The translations under genes and the position numbers were made by a program. A stretch of 64,000 nucleotides of DNA, from positions 7,502,001-7,566,000 of the forward strand of contig NZ_JADOUF010000001.1 of NCBI RefSeq assembly GCF_015751905.1. Reading direction: 5' to 3'. Each line of letters opens with the position of its first letter. The stretch's first letter is position 1. The notes below the pieces were generated by a model, which did not search any database, had not been told where the DNA came from, and saw only the letters and a program-made list of their open reading frames with translations. Below are positions 59,038 to 64,000 of the stretch, piece after piece. The DNA is from Longispora fulva. Its GTDB lineage: Bacteria > Actinomycetota > Actinomycetes > Mycobacteriales > Micromonosporaceae.

Positions 59038-60158
59038 GCGACCAGCACCTCGCAGGTGACGCCCAGCTCCGCGACGGACCTTTCGATCTCCTTCTGGTAC
59101 GCCGGGTTCGTGATGATCACGACATCGGTGTCCGGGGGGAGGCTCGACGGCGGGTCGACCCGGTGCCCGGTTGCCAGGAAACGACCGTGTTTGCCCGGGT
59201 TCAGGTCGACGACGGTCATGGCGTGCCCGGGGTCCACGGTGGCCAGGAAGGTCAGGCCCCGGGCCCCGGCACCCCACAGCGCCGGCCTGTGGTGGGCCTT
59301 GACCACGCCCTGCCACCGGTCGATCAGCGCGCCGAACCGGTCGCCGAAGTTCTGCGCGACCGCACGCTGGTGGTCGTTGTCCAACGGCCCGCAGTCGACG
59401 CAGGCCTCGGCCCTCTCCGCCCCGGGATGGGTGCTGACCTCGACATACAGGTACTGGTCGTGGAACGTCAGCCCGTAGTTCGTCACCGTGAACCCGGCCC
59501 GCTCGCACATCGCGACCAGGGACCCGGCGTGGAAGTACTGCGCGTGCGGGTAGATCACGTCCCAACCGGCCGCGCCCAGGTCGTAGCCGGCGTCGGGGAC
59601 CTCGAAGTAGCCCCGGCCGTCGGTGACGCTCCGGAGCTGGCGCAGCAGGCCGAGCGGGTCGGCGACGTGTTCGAGGACGTGCCGGGCGACGACGAGGTCG
59701 TAGGCCCCGGCCCCGGGGGTCCAGGAGCCGGCGTTGAGCGTGTAGCCGCCCAGGGTGGTGGGCTCCGGCACGTGCCGGCTCCAACCGGTCCGCTCGCCGG
59801 GCAGCAGCTCGAGCAGCTCGCCCTCGCCGCAGCCCAGTTCCAGGGTGCGGGTCGGCAGCGCCCGGCCGAGCACCCGTTCGGCCACCCCCGCCACGTGCGC
59901 GCGGTACGACGCGGAGGACAGCATGCCGTTGTCGAACAGCCCGTCGGTGGCCCGGAGGTCCTCGGTGAAGGCCCGGTTGACGACGTGCGCGCAGCTCGGG
60001 CAGTACCACAGGTCCATCCGGCCCAGGACGGGGTCGGTCGGGGGCTCGGGCCAGGTCATCCCGCAGGTGGCCGGGAACAGCCCCAGGTCGGCGCACGGTG
60101 TGAGGCCGAGGGCCCCACAGGCCTCGCAGGTCAGCTCGGAGGTGTGCTGCCGGGTCAC
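59034..60158 (-). CDS. SAM-dependent methyltransferase of the sugar C-methyltransferase group
   Basis: A 374-residue protein with an N-terminal zinc-type Cys cluster (CEACGALGLTPCADLG, YCPSCAHVV), a SAM domain with LELGCGEGELLELLP, and a C-terminal Rossmann-like domain (ALWGAGARGLTFLA, VVDLNPGKHGRFLATGH). This three-part plan is that of TylC3/EvaC-like deoxysugar C-methyltransferases, though the catalytic Tyr/His region differs. GTG 60158 overlaps the epimerase stop by four bases. A second, closer relative is at 61302-62537. Confidence 0.82.
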   Translation of the reverse strand: MTRQHTSELTCEACGALGLTPCADLGLFPATCGMTWPEPPTDPVLGRMDLWYCPSCAHVVNRAFTEDLRATDGLFDNGMLSSASYRAHVAGVAERVLGRALPTRTLELGCGEGELLELLPGERTGWSRHVPEPTTLGGYTLNAGSWTPGAGAYDLVVARHVLEHVADPLGLLRQLRSVTDGRGYFEVPDAGYDLGAAGWDVIYPHAQYFHAGSLVAMCERAGFTVTNYGLTFHDQYLYVEVSTHPGAERAEACVDCGPLDNDHQRAVAQNFGDRFGALIDRWQGVVKAHHRPALWGAGARGLTFLATVDPGHAMTVVDLNPGKHGRFLATGHRVDPPSSLPPDTDVVIITNPAYQKEIERSVAELGVTCEVLVA

Positions 60159-61180
60159 GACGCGGGGCGCAGGTCGGGTCCCAGCAGGCCGCTGTCGAGC
60201 AGCTCCCGGATCCGGGCGATCCGCTGGTACTTCACGCCCGCGAACTCCTCGGCCGTCAGCCCGTGCTCCCGGTACGCCGCGACGAGCTGCGCGATGCCGG
60301 TCGGCACGGTCCACCGCGGCTGGAACCCGGGAATCTCGTTCTTGATCCGCTCACAGTCGACCCGGTAGTCGCGCTTGTCGGAGGACGCGCCCTCGGCGAA
60401 GCTGACCACGCTGCCCTCCACGGCCGCGCCGACCAGCTCGGCGACCTCGCGGATCCGGTAGTTCTCGCTGGTCAGGCCCACGTTGTACGCGCGGTCCCTG
60501 ATCAGGTCCTCGTCGGCCTCGAGCAGGGCCACGAACGCGCGGGCGATGTCCTCGCAGTGCACCAGGGGTCGCCACGGGGTGCCGTCGGACTGGAGCAGCA
60601 CCTTGCCGGTGGTCACGGCGTGCGCGACGAGGTTGTTCACCACGATGTCGCCGCGCAGCCGGGGGGAGACCCCGTAGGCGGTGGCGTTGCGCAGGTAGGT
60701 GGGCACGAAGTCGGCGTCGGCGAGCTTGGAGATCTCCTGCTCGGCCAGCACCTTGGACTCGCCGTACGGGGTCACCGGGTAGAACCCGGCGTCCTCGGTG
60801 ACCGGGGCGTCGCCGCCGGCGCCGTACAGGCTGCAGGAGGACGAGAACAGGAAACGGCGGACACCGGCGGCCTTGGCGGCGGCGGCGAGCCGGACCGAGG
60901 CGTGCTGGTTGATGTCATATGTGATCTGAGGGGACAGGTTGCCCAGCGGGTCGTTGGACAGCGCCGCCAGGTGCAGGACGGCGTCGAAGCCCTCGCAGTG
61001 CGCCGGCGTGACGTCGCGGATGTCCACCTCGACGGAGGGCACCTCGTCGACCTCCGAGCCCAGCAGGCAGGATGCGAAGAAGTCGGTGTCCAGGCCAACC
61101 ACGTCGTGCCCGGCTTCTTTGAGCAGGGGTGTGAGGACACTTCCGATGTATCCGTGGTGACCGGTGACGAGCACGCGCAT
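60155..61180 (-). CDS. NAD-dependent sugar-nucleotide epimerase/dehydratase
   Basis: A 341-residue short-chain dehydrogenase (extended type): VLVTGHHGYIGSVLTPLL (G-x2-G-x2-G), LHLAALSNDPLG, SSSCSLYG, and catalytic Tyr-x3-Lys in PYGESKVLAE. Resembles UDP-glucose 4-epimerase and CDP/dTDP-sugar ketoreductases found near C-methyltransferases. First gene of the epimerase-methyltransferase-GT2-flippase unit. ATG 61180 with a G-rich site 10 bases upstream. Confidence 0.89.
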   Translation of the reverse strand: MRVLVTGHHGYIGSVLTPLLKEAGHDVVGLDTDFFASCLLGSEVDEVPSVEVDIRDVTPAHCEGFDAVLHLAALSNDPLGNLSPQITYDINQHASVRLAAAAKAAGVRRFLFSSSCSLYGAGGDAPVTEDAGFYPVTPYGESKVLAEQEISKLADADFVPTYLRNATAYGVSPRLRGDIVVNNLVAHAVTTGKVLLQSDGTPWRPLVHCEDIARAFVALLEADEDLIRDRAYNVGLTSENYRIREVAELVGAAVEGSVVSFAEGASSDKRDYRVDCERIKNEIPGFQPRWTVPTGIAQLVAAYREHGLTAEEFAGVKYQRIARIRELLDSGLLGPDLRPAS

Positions 61181-61301
61181 GTTCTTTGACCCCCAGGCCC
61201 CAGGCAGAGTGATACGCCGCGACTGTAAGCGATAAGTATTGTGTCCCATACCCTCTGACGGGTTTTTTACTGACCCCTGGACCGCACGTGTGGAGAGATC
61301 A
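61181..61301. promoter_or_regulatory. Divergent promoter region between two sugar units
   Basis: A 121-base gap, AT-rich for this genome in its middle (61220-61245, with GATAAGTATTGTG), between the minus-strand epimerase and the plus-strand C-methyltransferase. Promoters for both directions must lie here, but I cannot assign boxes firmly; TACCCT at 61249-61254 is a possible plus-strand -10. Confidence 0.4.
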
Positions 61302-62537
61302 TTGACTAGCCCGGTGATCGTGCCTGAGTGCCGTCTGTGCGGCGCCGATTTGACCGAAACCTTCGTCAATCTGGGGATGTCCCCCCTGTGCGAGTCTTTT
61401 CTCGCTGCGGACAAACTTGATGAAAGAGAATCATTCTACCCGCTGCATGTCCGGGTCTGCCCGAGTTGCCTGCTCGTCCAGCTGCCGGCGTATGTGGCCG
61501 GCGAGGACATCTTCTCCGACTACGCCTACTTCTCCTCCTACTCGGATTCGTGGGTCGCGCACGCCAAGAACTACGCCGACTCGATGGCCGAGACCCTCGG
61601 GCTGGACGAGAACAGCCTGGTCACCGAGGTGGCCAGCAACGACGGCTACCTGCTGCAGCACTTCGTCGCGCGCGGGATCCCGGTCGTCGGGGTCGAGCCG
61701 GCGGCCAACGTCGCCGAGGTCGCCCGCGCCAAGGGCATCCGCACCGAGGTCGAGTTCCTCGGCCCGGAGACCGGCGCCGCCGTGGCGGCGAAGCACGGCC
61801 GGGCCGACCTGGTCTGCGGCAACAACGTCTATGCGCACATCCCGGACATCACGGGCTTCACGAAGGGGCTCGCCGCCCTGGTGAAGGAGACCGGGCTGGT
61901 CACGCTGGAGTTCCCGCACCTGCTGCGGCTGATCGAACGCCGGCAGTACGACACGATCTACCACGAGCACTACCAGTACTACACGCTCCTCACCGCCCAG
62001 CGCGCGCTCGCCAGCGGCGGCCTGCACCTGGTCGACGTCGAGGAGCTCGACACGCACGGCGGGTCGCTGAGAGTTCACGCCCGGCTCACCGAACAGCCGC
62101 TCTCGCAGCGCGCCCAGGACCTCCTCGCGCGCGAGGCTGAGGCCGGCCTGCACGACGTCGCCGGCCACAAGGGCTTCGCGGCGGAGGTCGACAAGGTGAA
62201 GTTCGACCTGCTGGACTTCCTGATCACCGCGCGGCGCGAGGGCAAGACGGTCGTCGGCTACGGGGCTCCGGGCAAGGGCAACACCCTGCTCAACCAGTGC
62301 GGCATCCGCGAGGACCTGCTGGCCTACACCGTGGACCGCAGCCCGCACAAACACGGGAAGTTCCTCCCCGGTACCCATATCCCGATCTTCGCTCCGGATC
62401 GCATCGAAAAGGACCGACCGGACTATGTCCTCGTCCTGCCCTGGAACCTGAAGATCGAGCTGGACGCCCAGTTGGCATACGTGCGCGACTGGGGCGGCAA
62501 GCTCGTTTACCCGATCCCGACCCTGGAAGTGTCGTGA
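61302..62537 (+). CDS. Deoxysugar C-methyltransferase (TylC3/EvaC/NovU type)
   Basis: An about 411-residue enzyme in three parts: Zn-binding N-domain ECRLCGADLTETFVNLGMSP and HVRVCPSCLLVQL; SAM domain with VTEVASNDGYLLQHF; C-domain VVGYGAPGKGNTLLN. TIYHEHYQYYTL is the catalytic Tyr/His-Glu-His region. The family adds a C-methyl to C3 of 4-keto-2,6-dideoxy or 3,6-dideoxy sugar nucleotides. TTG 61302 is preferred because GGAGAG lies 4 bases upstream; GTG 61314 or an upstream start at 61239 are possible. Its stop overlaps the cytidylyltransferase start. Confidence 0.9.
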   Translation: MTSPVIVPECRLCGADLTETFVNLGMSPLCESFLAADKLDERESFYPLHVRVCPSCLLVQLPAYVAGEDIFSDYAYFSSYSDSWVAHAKNYADSMAETLGLDENSLVTEVASNDGYLLQHFVARGIPVVGVEPAANVAEVARAKGIRTEVEFLGPETGAAVAAKHGRADLVCGNNVYAHIPDITGFTKGLAALVKETGLVTLEFPHLLRLIERRQYDTIYHEHYQYYTLLTAQRALASGGLHLVDVEELDTHGGSLRVHARLTEQPLSQRAQDLLAREAEAGLHDVAGHKGFAAEVDKVKFDLLDFLITARREGKTVVGYGAPGKGNTLLNQCGIREDLLAYTVDRSPHKHGKFLPGTHIPIFAPDRIEKDRPDYVLVLPWNLKIELDAQLAYVRDWGGKLVYPIPTLEVS

Positions 62538-63346
62538 AGGTAGTCCTGTTCTGCGGTGGTTACGGGATGCGGATGCGCGACGGCACGTCCGACGCCCCGA
62601 AGCCCATGGTGATGGTGGGCGACCGCCCGCTGCTCTGGCATGTGATGCGCTACTACGCGCATTTCGGGCACACCGACTTCGTCCTCTGCCTCGGCTACGG
62701 CGCGTCGGCGGTCAAGGACTTCTTCCTCAACTACGACGAGACCCGGTCGAACGACTTCACCCTGTCCGAGGGCGGCCGGAAGATCGAGTTGGCCTCCAGC
62801 GACATCGAGGACTGGACGATCACGTTCGTCGACACCGGGCTGAAGGCCACGATCGGTGAGCGACTGCTCGCGGTGCGCAAGCATGTCGAGGGCGAGGAGA
62901 TGTTCCTGGCCAACTACGCCGACACCCTCACCGACGCGCCGCTGCCGGAGATCATCGAGCGGGTCCGGGCCACCGGGGCCCAGGCCTCGCTGCTGGCCGT
63001 GCCGCCGCAGTCCTCGCACCACATGGTCGAGTTCACCGCCGAGGGGCACGTCGAGCGGCTGCGCCCGATGCGCGAGATGCTCGCCTACGAGAATGGCGGC
63101 TACTTCGTCCTGCGGCCCAGCGTCTTCGACGTGCTGCACGAGGGCGAAGAGCTGGTCGTGGAGGCGTTCGCGCGGCTGGCGGAGCGCAAGGAGCTGCTGG
63201 CGTACCCGTATCACGGGTTCTGGTGTCCGGCCGACACGCTCAAGGAGCGGGCCGAGCTCGAAGCCCTCTACAACCACGGCACCGCGCCGTGGATGCTGTG
63301 GGACGAGCTGCACGGCGCCGACCGGGGGTCTGATGGCTCGGCTTGA
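62534..63346 (+). CDS. rfbF: Glucose-1-phosphate cytidylyltransferase
   Basis: A 270-residue nucleotidyltransferase that makes CDP-glucose, the entry to CDP-3,6-dideoxyhexoses. The N-terminal signature VVLFCGGYGMRMRDGTSDAPKP (FCGG-Y-G rather than GLGTR) with KPMVMVGDRPLLWHVMRYY and the FVDTGLKATIGERL region point to RfbF rather than dTDP-glucose enzymes. GTG 62534 overlaps the previous stop by four bases. CDP-glucose 4,6-dehydratase (RfbG) is not in the window and may lie to the right. Confidence 0.88.
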   Translation: MKVVLFCGGYGMRMRDGTSDAPKPMVMVGDRPLLWHVMRYYAHFGHTDFVLCLGYGASAVKDFFLNYDETRSNDFTLSEGGRKIELASSDIEDWTITFVDTGLKATIGERLLAVRKHVEGEEMFLANYADTLTDAPLPEIIERVRATGAQASLLAVPPQSSHHMVEFTAEGHVERLRPMREMLAYENGGYFVLRPSVFDVLHEGEELVVEAFARLAERKELLAYPYHGFWCPADTLKERAELEALYNHGTAPWMLWDELHGADRGSDGSA

Positions 63347-63953
63347 GGCCGTCGAGCGGCTGACGCTGCTCGGCGCGCACCCGGACGACATCGAGATCGC
63401 GGCCGGCGGACTGCTGCTGTCGCTGAACCCCAAGACCGTCCATTATGTACTACTGACCGGGTCCCCGGCCCGGCTCGCCGAGGCCAGGGCCGCCGCCGCG
63501 GCGTTCCTGCCCGGCGCGGAGATCACGTTCGCGTTCTCGGCGCTGCCCGACGGCCGGCTGCCGGCGCACTGGGCGGAGGCCAAGGCCGCCGTGCAGGCCG
63601 CGGCCACGGTGCCGGCCGACCTGGTGCTCGCCCCGTCGCTCTACGACGCGCACCAGGACCACCGGCTGCTCGCCGAGCTGGCCCCGACCGCGTTCCGCGA
63701 CGCCCAGATCCTGCACTACGAGATCCCGAAGTGGGACGGGGACCTGGGCCGGCCCAACGTGTACGTGCCGCTGACCGACGACGTCGCGCGCCGCAAGGTC
63801 GAGCTGCTGCACAAGTGCTACCCGTCCCAGCACGCCCGGGACTGGTGGGACGACGAGTTCTTCCTGGCCCTGGCCCGACTGCGCGGGGCGGAGTGCCGCC
63901 GCCGGTACGCCGAGGCCTTCACCGTCTCGAAGATGACTCTGGTAGTTGAGTGA
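63333..63953 (+). CDS. PIG-L family deacetylase
   Basis: A 206-residue zinc-dependent N-deacetylase of the LmbE/PIG-L family. The metal-binding signature GAHPDDIEIAAGG is at residues 13-26 and the second His cluster is DAHQDHRLL. Family members deacetylate GlcNAc groups (MshB, PIG-L). ATG 63333 overlaps the cytidylyltransferase by 14 bases, so it belongs to the same operon and probably acts on a sugar intermediate of this glycan. Confidence 0.88.
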   Translation: MARLEAVERLTLLGAHPDDIEIAAGGLLLSLNPKTVHYVLLTGSPARLAEARAAAAAFLPGAEITFAFSALPDGRLPAHWAEAKAAVQAAATVPADLVLAPSLYDAHQDHRLLAELAPTAFRDAQILHYEIPKWDGDLGRPNVYVPLTDDVARRKVELLHKCYPSQHARDWWDDEFFLALARLRGAECRRRYAEAFTVSKMTLVVE

Positions 63954-63967
63954 CACAACGTGGTCGA

Positions 63968-64000
63968 GTGACCACCGAACGAAGTGAGGCGCGTCTCGTG
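63968..64000 (+). CDS. Possible start of the next gene (runs off right edge)
   Basis: GTG 63968 opens a frame to the window end (11 codons, VTTERSEARLV), 14 bases after the deacetylase stop. Another GTG lies at 63998. No ribosome binding site is clear. The ERSEAR wording comes from the same repetitive sequence type as in the mini-ORF at 58954-59037. Confidence 0.3.
   Translation, partial: MTTERSEARLV

Overview
The window is high-GC DNA read as an actinomycete chromosome, most likely of the family Micromonosporaceae. This rests on the gene set and order: prmC-tsaC beside a complete F1Fo ATP synthase operon, a DUF2550 gene after atpC, MurA with Asp in place of the catalytic Cys, the mismatch endonuclease NucS, a MeaA-type ethylmalonyl-CoA mutase, many GTG starts, and many genes whose start codon lies 6-7 bases after a TANNNT box (leaderless pattern). 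I saw no rRNA, tRNA, CRISPR array, insertion sequence or prophage.

Layout. 1-11355: a partial minus-strand gene, then prmC, two tandem TsaC/Sua5 paralogues, a low-molecular-weight phosphatase, and atpI-atpZ-atpB-E-F-H-A-G-D. A strong terminator separates atpD from atpC, which is followed by DUF2550. 11346-25331: housekeeping and accessory genes, including two DrrAB-like ABC transporters, GNAT and VOC proteins, a PduO-type adenosyltransferase divergent from murA, a 3-hydroxyacyl-CoA dehydrogenase, an MltG-like fragment protein, an MFS exporter, a STAS protein, MeaA, a HAD phosphatase without a visible start codon, and peptide deformylase.

25423-35750 (mostly minus strand): a large secreted protein with a dockerin-like module and an M15-like C-terminus, an XRE regulator, and a compact four-gene cassette around an FtsK/SpoIIIE-type ATPase with two small helical proteins and a coiled-coil membrane protein. 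This cassette is the best candidate here for an undescribed system. A lipoprotein polysaccharide deacetylase, DUF4126 and nucS follow. 35885-45632: secreted GH27 alpha-galactosidase with two NPCBM modules, a methyltransferase, an MpaB-type protein, a TMEM175-like channel, an aldehyde dehydrogenase divergent from a duplicated 3-hydroxyacyl-CoA dehydrogenase, and small proteins.

45629-64000: a surface polysaccharide locus. A ten-gene minus-strand operon (55730 down to 45629) holds an oxidoreductase, a DegT aminotransferase, an initiating sugar transferase, a GT4, a Wzz-like protein, an O-antigen-ligase/polymerase-like protein, three GT2 enzymes and a beta-helix protein. A second minus-strand unit (61180 down to 56658) has an epimerase, a methyltransferase, a GT2 and a Wzx-like flippase. 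Plus-strand genes add an RmlC-like epimerase, a C-methyltransferase, a glucose-1-phosphate cytidylyltransferase and a PIG-L deacetylase, and the unit runs off the right edge. Together they suggest a Wzx/Wzy-type pathway for a glycan containing an amino sugar and a C-methylated deoxysugar. Functional statements are inferred from motifs and context; no database search was possible.
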